Below, piece by piece: positions 21,431 through 31,324 of a stretch of 64,000 nt of DNA. Both the position numbers and the translations under genes were made by a program. This DNA is from Legionella cincinnatiensis (GTDB lineage Bacteria; Pseudomonadota; Gammaproteobacteria; Legionellales; Legionellaceae). Every line of letters begins with the position of its first letter. The stretch's first letter is position 1. Where the stretch lies: NCBI RefSeq assembly GCF_900452415.1, contig NZ_UGNX01000001.1, positions 1-64,000 of the forward strand, given 5' to 3'. A model generated the notes under the pieces. The model was given only the letters and a program-made list of their open reading frames with translations. It was not told the origin of the DNA and ran no database searches.

Positions 21431-22045
21431 ATGGCAAAACTCTATTTTTATTTTGCAGCAATGAATGCAGGAAAAAGTACGGTACTTTTGCAATCCAGTT
21501 ACAACTACCGTGAACGAGGCATGCAAACTTTATTATTTACGCCTGCTATAGATAATCGTTATCAACAAGGAGTGGTGCATTCGCGTATTGGATTGTCCGA
21601 AGACGCCTTGATTTTTAATACCAATGACGATCTGTATCAGAAAGTGATGAAACAAGGACAAAAATATGCGTGCATTTTGGTTGATGAAGCACAATTTTTA
21701 ACGAGAGCCCAAGTGCATCAATTAACGGAAATCACCGATCAACTGGGCATTCCTGTGCTTGCTTATGGTTTACGCACCGATTTTCGTGGGGAATTATTTG
21801 AGGGCAGTCAGTATCTCTTAGCATGGGCTGATGAGCTTGTGGAGCTTAAAACAATTTGTCATTGTGGTCGAAAAGCAACAATGATCTTACGGCTAAATGC
21901 TCAAGGTGTAGTTATTACTGAGGGAGATCAGGTTGTGATCGGCGGTAATGATATGTATTCCTCAACGTGTCGCAAGCATTTCAAAATACGAGATCCGGGT
22001 ATTACCATGATGAATACCGAGCTTTGTGAGAAATCGATTTTTTAA
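21431..22045 (+). CDS. tdk: Thymidine kinase
   Basis: Phosphorylates thymidine in DNA precursor salvage. The 204-residue protein starts [17 protein letters not shown], with the P-loop in the first 16 residues, then has [18 protein letters not shown], and zinc-binding cysteines in CHCGRKAT and STCRKH. ATG 21431 is chosen to match the family N-terminus; the in-frame TTG at 21419 would add four residues. Divergent from the TlpA-like gene. Confidence 0.95.
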   Translation: MAKLYFYFAAMNAGKSTVLLQSSYNYRERGMQTLLFTPAIDNRYQQGVVHSRIGLSEDALIFNTNDDLYQKVMKQGQKYACILVDEAQFLTRAQVHQLTEITDQLGIPVLAYGLRTDFRGELFEGSQYLLAWADELVELKTICHCGRKATMILRLNAQGVVITEGDQVVIGGNDMYSSTCRKHFKIRDPGITMMNTELCEKSIF

Positions 22046-22095
22046 AAATGAAGACTATTATTCCCAATACGCCCTACAAAATACGGCCATTGTGA

Positions 22096-23091
22096 GTGAA
22101 CCTGTACAATATGAATAAGCAATTGCCCTTTTTTAAATGGGGGACTAAATACCTGATTGCCAATGGTTATGCAATAGAATGCACACCGGAACTTGTGCTG
22201 TCAACGCCATGGTCTAAGGTGATTCGTTTTTCGACATCAACAGGTGTTTTTTATTTAAAACAAACACCACCCTCTGCATTTTTATCGAGTGAGCCAAAGA
22301 TCATTCGCTTATTATTCGAGCAATTCCATGCTCGTGTGCCGATAGTGATAGCTGTTAATGAGGATTTACATTGCTTTCTGATGGAAGATGCTGGAACGCC
22401 TTTGCGTGAAATGCTTAAAGCTGACTTTCAACCCGAACTATTGTGTCAAGCAGTGCAGCAATATGCCGCGATTCAACGCGCGACGGAAGGTTCTATCACT
22501 ATATTACTTCAATTAGGCCTACCAGATTGGCGGTTAGATAAATTACCTTTTCTTTATAATCACATGGTCAGCCAAACTGCTTTTTTAAAAGCAGAAGGTT
22601 TAACGGATGAAGAATTGCAAAGATTACACGCCTTAAGTACGCCATTTTTAGCCCAATGCAAATTATTATCCAGCTATGGGATTCCTGAAACTATAGGTTA
22701 TCACGATTTTCATGATAAGAATGTTCTTATTGATCAAAATACTAAAAAGATGACCTTCGTGGATTGGGGTGAAGCTGCTCTTATCCATCCATTTTTTTCG
22801 TTACATACCTGTCTTGAACAATCAATTATTCACCACGGTATAAAAGAAGGGGAGGCGATCTACCAGAAACTTCAATATGCATGCTTGGAAAATTGGTTGG
22901 AATTAGCGTCCAAAAAACAGTTGTTAGAGGCAGTTCTTTTAGCCAAACAAATACGGCTGATTTGGAGTACATTGGCTTGTTATCAGTTTATGTTAAGTGT
23001 CGATCTACGCGCTTATAGGACCTATTATCCCAATAGGCTTAGTCCAATTGCAGATTGTTTTAAAAAATATCTTAAGAGTATGGCGACTTAA
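22096..23091 (+). CDS. Aminoglycoside/choline phosphotransferase-type protein
   Basis: The 331-residue protein belongs to the APH/choline-kinase fold. FYLKQTPPSAFL near 50 resembles the ATP-binding Lys strand, the catalytic loop is YHDFHDKNVLID near 205 (H-D-x-H-x-x-N), and the metal-binding Asp is in MTFVDWGEA near 225. The natural substrate is unknown; members phosphorylate small alcohols, sugars or antibiotics. Two starts are possible: GTG 22096 or ATG 22111. Follows tdk by 50 bases, so they may be co-transcribed. Confidence 0.72.
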   Translation: MNLYNMNKQLPFFKWGTKYLIANGYAIECTPELVLSTPWSKVIRFSTSTGVFYLKQTPPSAFLSSEPKIIRLLFEQFHARVPIVIAVNEDLHCFLMEDAGTPLREMLKADFQPELLCQAVQQYAAIQRATEGSITILLQLGLPDWRLDKLPFLYNHMVSQTAFLKAEGLTDEELQRLHALSTPFLAQCKLLSSYGIPETIGYHDFHDKNVLIDQNTKKMTFVDWGEAALIHPFFSLHTCLEQSIIHHGIKEGEAIYQKLQYACLENWLELASKKQLLEAVLLAKQIRLIWSTLACYQFMLSVDLRAYRTYYPNRLSPIADCFKKYLKSMAT

Positions 23092-23152
23092 TAATTGAGC
23101 TTTGTGATGTCTCATTGGGGAATGGCTGAATCAGCTATTTTAGGAGTGCATA

Positions 23153-23266
23153 ATGAATCAAGGCATGGATTGGAACCGACATTCCGCACCTAAGTATTTT
23201 TATCAAATTTTAGCAAAAAAGACGACGGTGCGGAGCGTCGGTTCTGAAACTGCACTTAAAGTTTAA
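23153..23266 (+). CDS. Possible 37-residue small protein
   Basis: ATG 23153 follows a good ribosome binding site (AGGAG seven bases upstream) and opens a 37-codon frame beginning MNQGMDWNRHSAPKYFYQ and ending ALKV. Its last bases overlap the stop end of the convergent gene on the minus strand. No family is recognised. The ribosome binding site and unusual Trp/His-rich start make it worth listing, but an ORF this short could occur by chance. Confidence 0.35.
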   Translation: MNQGMDWNRHSAPKYFYQILAKKTTVRSVGSETALKV

Positions 23267-24689
23267 AGGAATACTTTTCTTCAAATTGATCCTTAATATA
23301 ATTTCCAGAAACAACATTTTTAAAAAATGAAGAACTACTGCGTTGCTTCAGGACATCTTTTTTCAAAGGAGGCATTAGCTCTCCATCTAAAGCTATCTGT
23401 ATAAAACGTTCTGAATCTTTTTTAAATTCAGCCTTTCCTTGAGGTATTGGTTGCTGAAGCCAAGCTGATTTAATATAGACTATTTGTTCCGTTAGAGTCT
23501 TTCCTATAAGCTCTCCTTGGTGCTTTAAAACAAAACGGTAATAATCCATATATTCAGACTTAGGATTGAAAAGCGCTGGATCTATAGAAAACTGGTTTTT
23601 CCATTCTTCCCGATTGAAGCAAAAATGAATCATTAATAGCCACATGGTGTCGTTTGATCCAAATGGCGTAAATAAACCTATAGCTCTGTTTTCCTCTGAA
23701 GATATACCCTGGGATAGAATTTGCAAAAGTTCATTACAAATAAATTCAGGCGACTTCTTATCACGTTCTTCTTTGCTCATATGAGGGTATCTTATAAAAT
23801 CCATGTCAAGCGAATGCCAAATCTCCTTCGACCATTGCATGCCTGTTAACTTTCTTACAACATCGATAGCATGCAAAAAAGAATAAAAGGTATGATTTGG
23901 TATACTGGACATTAATACTCTATGTATCTGATCATGTAAAGTTAGGTAGTATACAGAGGCTTCGATTCCATGAAAGGATGAAGGATTGGCAATTCCGGGA
24001 TAAGAAACAGCCATTGGTCTTATTCTTCTGTGCACAAAGGCATCTATTTCATTAATGGATATGGTCCCAGGAAGCGGAAATTCTTCTTTTGTATGTTCAC
24101 CATAGAACGTTTTAAGCAGCGCATCACGAGCACCAGCGCTAAAACCATTTATTACTATATTATTAGCAATATCAAGTTTTTCATCTTCAAAGTGAATCAA
24201 GCGATGAAAACGAGCGAATTTAAGTAATTGCTTTAAACGTTGATTGTTTTGAGCCGATATATCAAGGGTAATAGAATAAAAATAATGTTCTGAGGATGGT
24301 TTTGATTTTAAAAGATCAACGAATACTTCTAGCTCATCCTTGGAAAGGAAATTCGCCAAAAATCTTTGTGATTTTGGAGTTAATTTTTGATTCTCGTCAA
24401 AAAAATCAATACATTCATAAAAAGTCCCTTCTTTAATAATAGTACGAAGCTCCAGAAGACTGGAAAATTGCTCCGTAGTAATGCTACTTTTTGAGAAAGC
24501 ATAAGCTGCACAACGTGCTATTTTGTCTACATCATTATCGAAGAGCCTCATAAGTTGCACTAAACTAACAGATAATGCTTGATTTGAAATAATAGCCATA
24601 AATGCATCATACTGCTCTGGGCTGGTTTCTATTTTTAAGCCATGCGAAAACTGGCTAAATAAAGTTGAATTGTCTAATTTTTCATGCAT
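23256..24689 (-). CDS. Large soluble protein of unknown function, possible effector
   Basis: A 477-residue protein, predicted all soluble and mostly helical, without signal peptide or recognised domain. It starts MHEKLDNSTLFSQFS and ends in a polar tail with FEEKYSFKL. Its low GC, lack of operon partners and place beside an IS remnant and an F-box gene fit a horizontally gained Dot/Icm substrate, but this is inference only. The 220 bases upstream are very AT-rich with repeated ATTATTATCA text. Confidence 0.6.
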   Translation of the reverse strand: MHEKLDNSTLFSQFSHGLKIETSPEQYDAFMAIISNQALSVSLVQLMRLFDNDVDKIARCAAYAFSKSSITTEQFSSLLELRTIIKEGTFYECIDFFDENQKLTPKSQRFLANFLSKDELEVFVDLLKSKPSSEHYFYSITLDISAQNNQRLKQLLKFARFHRLIHFEDEKLDIANNIVINGFSAGARDALLKTFYGEHTKEEFPLPGTISINEIDAFVHRRIRPMAVSYPGIANPSSFHGIEASVYYLTLHDQIHRVLMSSIPNHTFYSFLHAIDVVRKLTGMQWSKEIWHSLDMDFIRYPHMSKEERDKKSPEFICNELLQILSQGISSEENRAIGLFTPFGSNDTMWLLMIHFCFNREEWKNQFSIDPALFNPKSEYMDYYRFVLKHQGELIGKTLTEQIVYIKSAWLQQPIPQGKAEFKKDSERFIQIALDGELMPPLKKDVLKQRSSSSFFKNVVSGNYIKDQFEEKYSFKL

Positions 24690-24910
24690 ATAAATCCTCG
24701 GGTACTAATATTTTAAAATTACGGCGGAATAATCAATGCAAACTGGATGGTAATAATACATTATTATCAAATTATTATCAATAAAGGATGTTATCGTAAA
24801 AAATGGTATGATTCTGTGCAAAAAAACAAGTCAGTAATTCAACTATTTCGTAATAAGGGATGGTTCATATACGTTGCAAAAATGAAGCCGTTTACAGAAT
24901 TTTAAATAAG

Positions 24911-25757
24911 TTAACGTGAGTTATGGATAAGCGGATTATTTAAAGCTCGAGGTAATTTGGTTGTTTTGATGGAGGGTTTTCGCGGATTAGCCGCATAAGC
25001 GGCTAATCCACCGACAAGATTGACTAGAAAATTAAGTGGGCTGCGATGGAGCGAATGTTCAATATGACAAATGGATTTGAGTTGCTCAATGACCGTCTCT
25101 ATTAAATTTCGTTGAGCCAAAAAGAATTGTTCAAAAGCAGTGCTCATTTTCTTTTTCATATTTTTCTTCAGCTTGGTTATTAAGGTTAATCCTTGTTTTT
25201 TAAGCTCATCTTCATGTTTTTTGCTGACATATCCTTTATCGCCAGCCATTAGTCCCGTAATTCCTTTAGTGAGTTTGGATAAAACACTTAAATCACTTGC
25301 ATTGCCCCTGGTGAGACAAAAACTCACTAATTCTCCTTGATGATTAATTGCCAAATGGAGTTTAAAGCCAAAAAATAACCTACTGAAGAATAACCTCGCG
25401 CTGCAATGCCTTTAAACACTCGATGTCCCGATATACGTTTGTTATGACAAGCAACGAGTTTCGTTGAATCCACATAATATAAGTTAGTTTGTTCGCCTGC
25501 TTTAGATAAAACATAAGTCGTTAAGGGCTCAAGGACTCGTCCTGTTAGAGCAACGAAATGAGGATAGCTTAACGCTTTAGGAAAATAAGTTGATAAATCT
25601 TCTAAAACACACCTCATATAAAAATCTTTGAAGGTCCTGTAATGACTTAAGTGAAAAAGAATCAATATCGTAATTAACTCACTTTCACTCATTCCCGTCG
25701 CGCGGTTTAACGTTTTTTTATTCGGTGATGGAAGACATTTTTGGTTTTCTTTTTCTC
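24911..25757 (-). pseudogene. IS982-family transposase, frameshifted and 5'-truncated
   Basis: Two adjoining minus-strand frames make one IS982-type DDE transposase. The upstream piece (to 25327) carries SELITILILFHLSHYRTFKDFY, YYVDSTKLVACHNKRI and HRVFKGIAARG. The downstream piece carries LTRGNASDLSVL, GDKGYVSKK, LITKLKKNMKKK and IETVIEQLKSICHIEHSLHRSP. The break is in a six-base A/T run at 25370-25375; one more base would restore the frame. In-frame homology starts only at KCLPSPNKKTLNRATG and a stop lies just upstream (25758-25760), so the N-terminus is lost. The element is not autonomous. Confidence 0.88.
24915..24930 (+). repeat. Terminal repeat of the IS982-family remnant
   Basis: CGTGAGTTATGGATAA lies at the transposase 3' end, overlapping its last codons. 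It matches 15 of 16 bases of the terminal repeat of the MITE at 42471-42599, which marks it as the element end. No matching end is found beyond 25757, so the other terminus is missing. Confidence 0.75.
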
Positions 25758-25869
25758 ATAAGTTATGAATTTTTTTGATATGAGATACAAATAAAACTAA
25801 TTGGATTTTGTGTGGCTTAACTGATGAAATTGTTTTCATTATAAAACCTCGAGTTACATAGGAGAAAGT

Positions 25870-26820
25870 ATGCAAGACACATTTGAGATGTGGGATAGGT
25901 TGCCACCAGAACTCAAACTCGAAACGGTTCAAAATTTATCAAACCGTGATTTAGTAAACTTAGCTCAGACATCAAAATATCATTTTGCTTTATTTCAACC
26001 GCTGCTTGATGATCGTAAGCTAGCTGCCTTTTTGCAGTGTGTTGTGCAAGGTAAGCATGATAAAGTTAAATTACTATTAAAAGATGATATAAGTTTAATT
26101 TTAAAAAAGGGCAAAGTAACGGATTATTCTGGGCGAGAATTTAAGAACGTAAGTGGTTTTGAATATGCACTTTGGGCCCTGGATAAACACATGTGGGTAA
26201 ATATACTTGCATGCATACCGAGTAATGAGAATGGTAGAAAAGTATTCACATCATTGGTTGCTCAATACGAAAAAGTCAAGACAGATGGGATCACTTATAA
26301 GCTTAATGGAAAAATAATCACAGAAAAGCATTTTGATTTTAAAAATACCCTCATTAAAGAACTACAAACACAAGTAGATTTGATCAACGCGCCAGGAGAT
26401 AAGGATGAGGACGTCATTGATAAGCAGTGGCGAGAAGGTGTTGGCGGTGCACAAAAACTACTACCTATACATATTGTTTATGAGTATTGCTCTTATGCAC
26501 AATTTTATCCTCCTAAATTTATCTCACAGCCAAAATCATCGCAACAATTCATTAATCGTATTACCAAGAAGTACGAAGATTGGTTTGACGTTAACTCGAA
26601 GTTGGGTTTTGAATTTGCTATATATAAAGGTATACAGAATTATATTCAGGTTTTGCGAGACTCAAATGATGGCCGCCGATGGGGCCTGTGCTACGATTTG
26701 GATGCCATGACGGAATTATGTAGAATAAGAACAAAAGATTTGCTCGAACTCAAATCAAAATTTGAAGAGCAGATGAGTCCGGATAATCGTTATAGAGTGT
26801 TTCAAACAACTCATTGCTAG
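25870..26820 (+). CDS. F-box protein, candidate Dot/Icm effector
   Basis: A 316-residue soluble protein. Residues 10-45 (LPPELKLETVQNLSNRDL, then VNLAQTSK) match the eukaryotic F-box, which binds Skp1 in SCF ubiquitin ligases. A helical repeat-like segment (VVQGKHDKVKLLLKDD) follows at about 57-72, reminiscent of an ankyrin repeat. The C-terminal part (about 110-310) has no recognised domain but recurs in the broken paralogue at 41742-42245. Legionella F-box effectors recruit host ubiquitination, so this is a likely host-directed protein. The start follows GGAGAAAGT. A broken IS982 copy lies just upstream. Confidence 0.75.
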   Translation: MQDTFEMWDRLPPELKLETVQNLSNRDLVNLAQTSKYHFALFQPLLDDRKLAAFLQCVVQGKHDKVKLLLKDDISLILKKGKVTDYSGREFKNVSGFEYALWALDKHMWVNILACIPSNENGRKVFTSLVAQYEKVKTDGITYKLNGKIITEKHFDFKNTLIKELQTQVDLINAPGDKDEDVIDKQWREGVGGAQKLLPIHIVYEYCSYAQFYPPKFISQPKSSQQFINRITKKYEDWFDVNSKLGFEFAIYKGIQNYIQVLRDSNDGRRWGLCYDLDAMTELCRIRTKDLLELKSKFEEQMSPDNRYRVFQTTHC

Positions 26821-26916
26821 AGGTAATTTATAGAAATCACTATTCACTCCATTTTAGAGCTTTCTAGTTCTAAATTCATTGCTACAACTGATACTTAGAT
26901 GAGTTTTTTCTTATTG

Positions 26917-28482
26917 TTAGTAAGGAGTATAAGAAAATGGAGTGGGATTAAATTTTGTCTCCTCTTGGGCTTTATTCTCGTTTCTTATCTCCTCAATTTT
27001 TTCAATAGGTTGATTTGAATTTGTTTCTAGCTCTTGAGATTGATTTATTTTTAGTGTTGGTTTGGGGCTAGGTGGCATTAACTGCAACATTTTTTGAATA
27101 CTATCAATAGGCTTTATAATTTCTTTCTCAGATTGAGGTAGTTTTGGTGATTGTTCTTGATAATGCATTCCACGTTTGCAGCGTACGTGTTGCAAATCTT
27201 CCCAATTTTCTTCCCAGCCAGTGGCAAAGCCATATTTTTCTTTAAACCATTTAATTCCATGATCCAATTGAAAATGAGGTTTTATTAATGATTCAGCGAG
27301 AATATGTCCATTCCCATCAGGCTCTGGCCCCTTTGCAAAATAAACAGTTGCCTTTCTTTCTTTTACATCATCACTTAAATCGATTGCAACCCATCCTCTC
27401 CATGGTCCCATATCGCCTGTTTTAAACGCAGTAAGAGGTTTACCATATTCATCAACCTCAAGCTGAAATCCTAAACATTCAGCCACATATTTTAAATCGC
27501 TTTGATTCGACACCATTTCTTTTGCCCAAGGATCTTGAGTCATACTAATTTGTGGATTAAACGCATATTGTAATTTTTTATCATTCATCCATGCTTGCAC
27601 AAAAAGCGCGTAATCTTGGGCAGTAGTCATTAAGCTATTAGCCGCACATGGTTTTTCGCCAAAACTGCTGTTGTCCATATGTAAGGGATCGAACACATAT
27701 TTATGAGCAAGTACTTCAAGGTTTGCAATATGACCTCGTTTTGCTACTTCTTCAAGAATTTTGGCGCGATACGGATTAAGTTCCTGGATATCAGTGAGCT
27801 TTTGGAGAGGGTAACCTAGCTCTTTTAAGTTGATAGTACCGGCTTTCTCTACGCCTATAAGATCAACAATTTTATATTTTAGATTCGGTGGGTTAATGGA
27901 GACATACAGTTTATTTTTTTCAAAAACATCATTATCTGGCATGAGCGCAAGTTGTGGTTCGTGAAGTTTTTCAATAACTTTTTGCAAATAAAATAGGGGT
28001 AACCCTGAATATCTATAATATTCTTGGCCTGGTTCAAACTGATGATTCACTTGATTTGCTCGATTTAAATCAAAGCCAGTTTTATGAGAGAGAATCATAG
28101 CTGGTGTAAATGCATTAATTCGCGAAATATCCTCTTCATTAATGTCCTCATCATTTTTCCATCCAAAACCATGTTTTTCGCAAAAAGACTTAAAAGGTAA
28201 AATATTATTAAGACCATTCATATCCAAAGAAAGTTTCCCCTCTTCTACAAGTTTTAATACCAGGTAAGTAAATATGGGTTTACTCAGAGATGCAGCGCCA
28301 AACGCTGTGTCTTTATCTATGGTTTTATCTCCATAGCCATGTGTTACAGGAGGGTGATCGCCTATCACCGTGGCGACACTTATTTGTGATATCCTGGCTT
28401 TTGTTCTAATTTTTTCTACATCATATTGCGGCTTAGAGGTCAAGGAGCTTAAGTCAGCTAATTTGATAATTTTTTCTTTCAT
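26917..28482 (-). CDS. Serine beta-lactamase-like hydrolase with Pro-rich tail
   Basis: The 521-residue protein has the class C beta-lactamase/PBP-like fold: SxxK motif S65-L-S-K68 within GAASLSKP, a Tyr motif at Y158-S-G160 where the family usually has YxN, and PLHMDNSSF, then SLMTTAQDYALF typical of the family. The last 80 residues are Gln/Pro/Glu-rich and probably disordered. There is no signal peptide, so unlike true beta-lactamases it would stay in the cytoplasm or leave by another route such as Dot/Icm. The family includes esterases and peptidases; the substrate is unknown. Confidence 0.75.
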   Translation of the reverse strand: MKEKIIKLADLSSLTSKPQYDVEKIRTKARISQISVATVIGDHPPVTHGYGDKTIDKDTAFGAASLSKPIFTYLVLKLVEEGKLSLDMNGLNNILPFKSFCEKHGFGWKNDEDINEEDISRINAFTPAMILSHKTGFDLNRANQVNHQFEPGQEYYRYSGLPLFYLQKVIEKLHEPQLALMPDNDVFEKNKLYVSINPPNLKYKIVDLIGVEKAGTINLKELGYPLQKLTDIQELNPYRAKILEEVAKRGHIANLEVLAHKYVFDPLHMDNSSFGEKPCAANSLMTTAQDYALFVQAWMNDKKLQYAFNPQISMTQDPWAKEMVSNQSDLKYVAECLGFQLEVDEYGKPLTAFKTGDMGPWRGWVAIDLSDDVKERKATVYFAKGPEPDGNGHILAESLIKPHFQLDHGIKWFKEKYGFATGWEENWEDLQHVRCKRGMHYQEQSPKLPQSEKEIIKPIDSIQKMLQLMPPSPKPTLKINQSQELETNSNQPIEKIEEIRNENKAQEETKFNPTPFSYTPY

Positions 28483-28699
28483 GAATTTCCCCTGAGGTGT
28501 TACTGGTCAATGCGTTGATAAATTCATTATATCGAAACACAATCCATTGATTGTATATAACTTGTATCAATTGCTCTTATTTTGACATTAAGCTTGATAA
28601 AGGAATTAGTGATAAATTCCGGTGAGAGTAATACTCTAAACCTGTTCAAATTGGTTGGAGGAACTACAATAATATTAATCTTCATAGATAATGTAAATA

Positions 28700-29395
28700 A
28701 TGAAAGCAAACATCCTATTGGTTGAAGATAATCTCAAATTAGTCAAGTATTTAAAAAAAATGCTTACTGAGGCAGGCTATCATGTGGCTACAGAATCTCG
28801 AGGCGATGGTGCTGTTTATCGCATCATTAGAGAGCAGCCCGATTTAGTGATTCTTGATATCATGTTGCCAGGAATGAATGGCGAGCAGATTTGTGAAACA
28901 GTACGTGATGAATATCACGGTAAAATATTGATGTTAACTGCTTTGAACACAGAGCAAAATGAAGTAACAAGCCTTAAACTCGGGGCTGATGACTATGTAA
29001 CTAAGCCTGTTAAAGAGGAGGTATTAAAAGCACGAATTGTTGCGCTTTTAAGAAGACCAAACGTCATTGTAGCGCCTAAAAAAATTCAATTTGACAATTT
29101 AATTATTGATTTAATAAAAAAAAGCGTAAGTTACTTAGGAAAGCTTATTGAATTAAGCCCCAGTGAATATGAGCTCCTGGTTCTATTTGCAAAGAATGCA
29201 GATATGGTTTTGAGTCGAGATAATATTGCTTACGCATTACGCGGTAGAGAATACGATGGGATAGATAGAAGTATTGATCTTAAAATATCACGATTAAGAA
29301 AGATATTGGGCGATAATATCGATCACCCCTATCGCATTAAAACAATTTATGGCAAAGGATATCTATTTTTATCGGACTCATGGAACGATAAATGA
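28700..29395 (+). CDS. OmpR-family response regulator
   Basis: A 231-residue two-component regulator. The receiver has the acidic residues near E9-D10, the phosphorylated Asp at D53 (LVILDIMLPGM), the Thr in MLTAL and the Lys in DDYVTKPV. The C-terminal winged helix has LSPSEYELLVLF and IKTIYGKGYLF. It overlaps the histidine-kinase start by four bases, so the two form a translationally coupled pair. The regulated genes are unknown. Similar to QseB/OmpR-type regulators. Confidence 0.92.
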   Translation: MKANILLVEDNLKLVKYLKKMLTEAGYHVATESRGDGAVYRIIREQPDLVILDIMLPGMNGEQICETVRDEYHGKILMLTALNTEQNEVTSLKLGADDYVTKPVKEEVLKARIVALLRRPNVIVAPKKIQFDNLIIDLIKKSVSYLGKLIELSPSEYELLVLFAKNADMVLSRDNIAYALRGREYDGIDRSIDLKISRLRKILGDNIDHPYRIKTIYGKGYLFLSDSWNDK

Positions 29396-31053
29396 TTAAA
29401 TTATACTTAAAAACAATTTTCGCCTCTTTATTCATTCTTTTTTTTATTCTTTTAGGCTTTTATCTATCCTTTACTCATTCAATACGAATAATGTCTCAAA
29501 AAACCCAACACATTTTAGGTGTAGGTAATTTTTCCGCACTAGAGCAAATAGTACTAAGAGCAAACGAATCAAATAACTCTGTTGCGACATTTGCCACAGT
29601 AGCGTTTCGAAAGAGATCTAATGAGGAGTTAAAAAAGTTATTTCCATCTAACACTAATGTCGCTCAAGTTATTGATATTAATTCCCTATCTTTTACAGAT
29701 ACGGAAAAAGAACAATTGCTGGCAGGTAAAATTGTTTACAAAGATGCAAAAAATCTTATGTTTTTGACATATAGTATTCATGATGTTTATGCCTACAAGC
29801 GAATTAACAAGAGTTCTTCTGTTTTAAAAGTACAGATGGGAGCATCGATGAATGATATGGTTAAAGGTGCAACCTATTTGATGCGAACTCTTATTTTAAA
29901 CACATTCAAGGCTCTCCCCATAAGCAAATGGGAGGAAGCGATAAATAAGCTTCAGTTTCAGTATCAAATTCCTTTAAAGCTCACATCAATTCATAATAAA
30001 AATATTTCTCATAGAGCAAGAAACAAGTTAATAGATAATGAGGTAGTTTATGATATTCCATCTGATGAGAGTCCTATAACAACTGTTTATTTTAAAATTC
30101 CTGATAGTGACAAAATAATAACGGTGGGGCCATTAAACTATCCTTATTTTTCACTTCGATTGTCTGAGATTCAACTATATTTTGTTATTACGATAACCTT
30201 TTTGACTATTTTTGCCGTGGCGATTCTTACCTGGTTATTCAATAGAAATAGCGCAAAAATTCATAAATTAACGCAGGAATATAGCCAAGGTCACTTTAAC
30301 TATGATGTGAACCTAAATCGCCTTTCAACCTTAAGAGGTGTTTATGAAAATATTGTTGCTATGGGTAACAAAATAAATTTACTGATACAGTCACAACAAA
30401 ACATGGCTCGATTTGTTGCTCATGAAATTCGTACTCCTTTATATACCATGCAATTAGCGATGGAATCTTTAAAAAAACTTAAAAATCAGTTTAGCGAAGA
30501 ACACGAACATATTGAAAGTATTGAAGAAGACATCCAAGAATTGAATCGATTAATTCATACTTTTTTATTGTATTCACAAAGTGTTACCAGCGAACTTAAA
30601 TTAAATACGGAACTGCTTAATTTACGTCAGTGGCTTGATAACTTGTTGAAAAATCATCAATCTTATGAGGTTAAAGTATTATTTAATTATCAAAAAAGTG
30701 ATAATGAGTTTATATTATTTGATCCTAAATTGTTATACCATGCTGTAAATAATCTCATTAGTAATGCGCTTAAATACGCTCATAAAGAAATATTAATAAG
30801 TTTGGAATATCAAAATAAATCAGTGATTATTCGTGTAGATGATGATGGTCCAGGAGTTCCAAAACACGAGCGAGAAAAAATTTTTGAGCCCTTTACAACA
30901 TTAAATTCAAGTGACACCACAGGCAAACATATCGGGCTTGGTTTATCGATTACGAAATCCATAGTGAGTTTGCATGGTGGATCACTTTTAATCAATGGCT
31001 CGAAACTATTAAATGGGGCAAGTTTTAGTCTTATTTTGCCAAGAAAAACTTGA
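29392..31053 (+). CDS. Sensor histidine kinase
   Basis: A 553-residue inner-membrane kinase. It has two membrane spans (about 7-28 and 263-285) bounding a large periplasmic sensor, then a linker and the kinase core. The H-box is HEIRTPLYTM with His344, the N-box ISNALKYAH, and the G-boxes DDDGPGVP and GLGLSITKSIV. It is the partner of the upstream response regulator. The periplasmic domain shows no recognised fold, so the signal is unknown. Confidence 0.93.
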   Translation: MIKLYLKTIFASLFILFFILLGFYLSFTHSIRIMSQKTQHILGVGNFSALEQIVLRANESNNSVATFATVAFRKRSNEELKKLFPSNTNVAQVIDINSLSFTDTEKEQLLAGKIVYKDAKNLMFLTYSIHDVYAYKRINKSSSVLKVQMGASMNDMVKGATYLMRTLILNTFKALPISKWEEAINKLQFQYQIPLKLTSIHNKNISHRARNKLIDNEVVYDIPSDESPITTVYFKIPDSDKIITVGPLNYPYFSLRLSEIQLYFVITITFLTIFAVAILTWLFNRNSAKIHKLTQEYSQGHFNYDVNLNRLSTLRGVYENIVAMGNKINLLIQSQQNMARFVAHEIRTPLYTMQLAMESLKKLKNQFSEEHEHIESIEEDIQELNRLIHTFLLYSQSVTSELKLNTELLNLRQWLDNLLKNHQSYEVKVLFNYQKSDNEFILFDPKLLYHAVNNLISNALKYAHKEILISLEYQNKSVIIRVDDDGPGVPKHEREKIFEPFTTLNSSDTTGKHIGLGLSITKSIVSLHGGSLLINGSKLLNGASFSLILPRKT

Positions 31054-31324
31054 TGCTTACAAGACATTTCCTCGCTGATTCAATGCAAAATAGAGTTTGG
31101 TGACATTTATACTCATCATTACAAGTTAATTTTTATCGTTTTTCAAAAAAACATCTTTCCTTTAAATAGGCTAAGTTAATCAGGGAGTTAAAGATGTAAA
31201 GTAGTTGTGATCAAGCAATAAATCAATTGTAATTTTGGTAGGTAAATTCAAATTTTTAGTTATTTTGGGCTATGCTATAGGAGAGATTTGGAATTTAGAG
31301 TCTGTTGCAACATGGAGTGTATTC

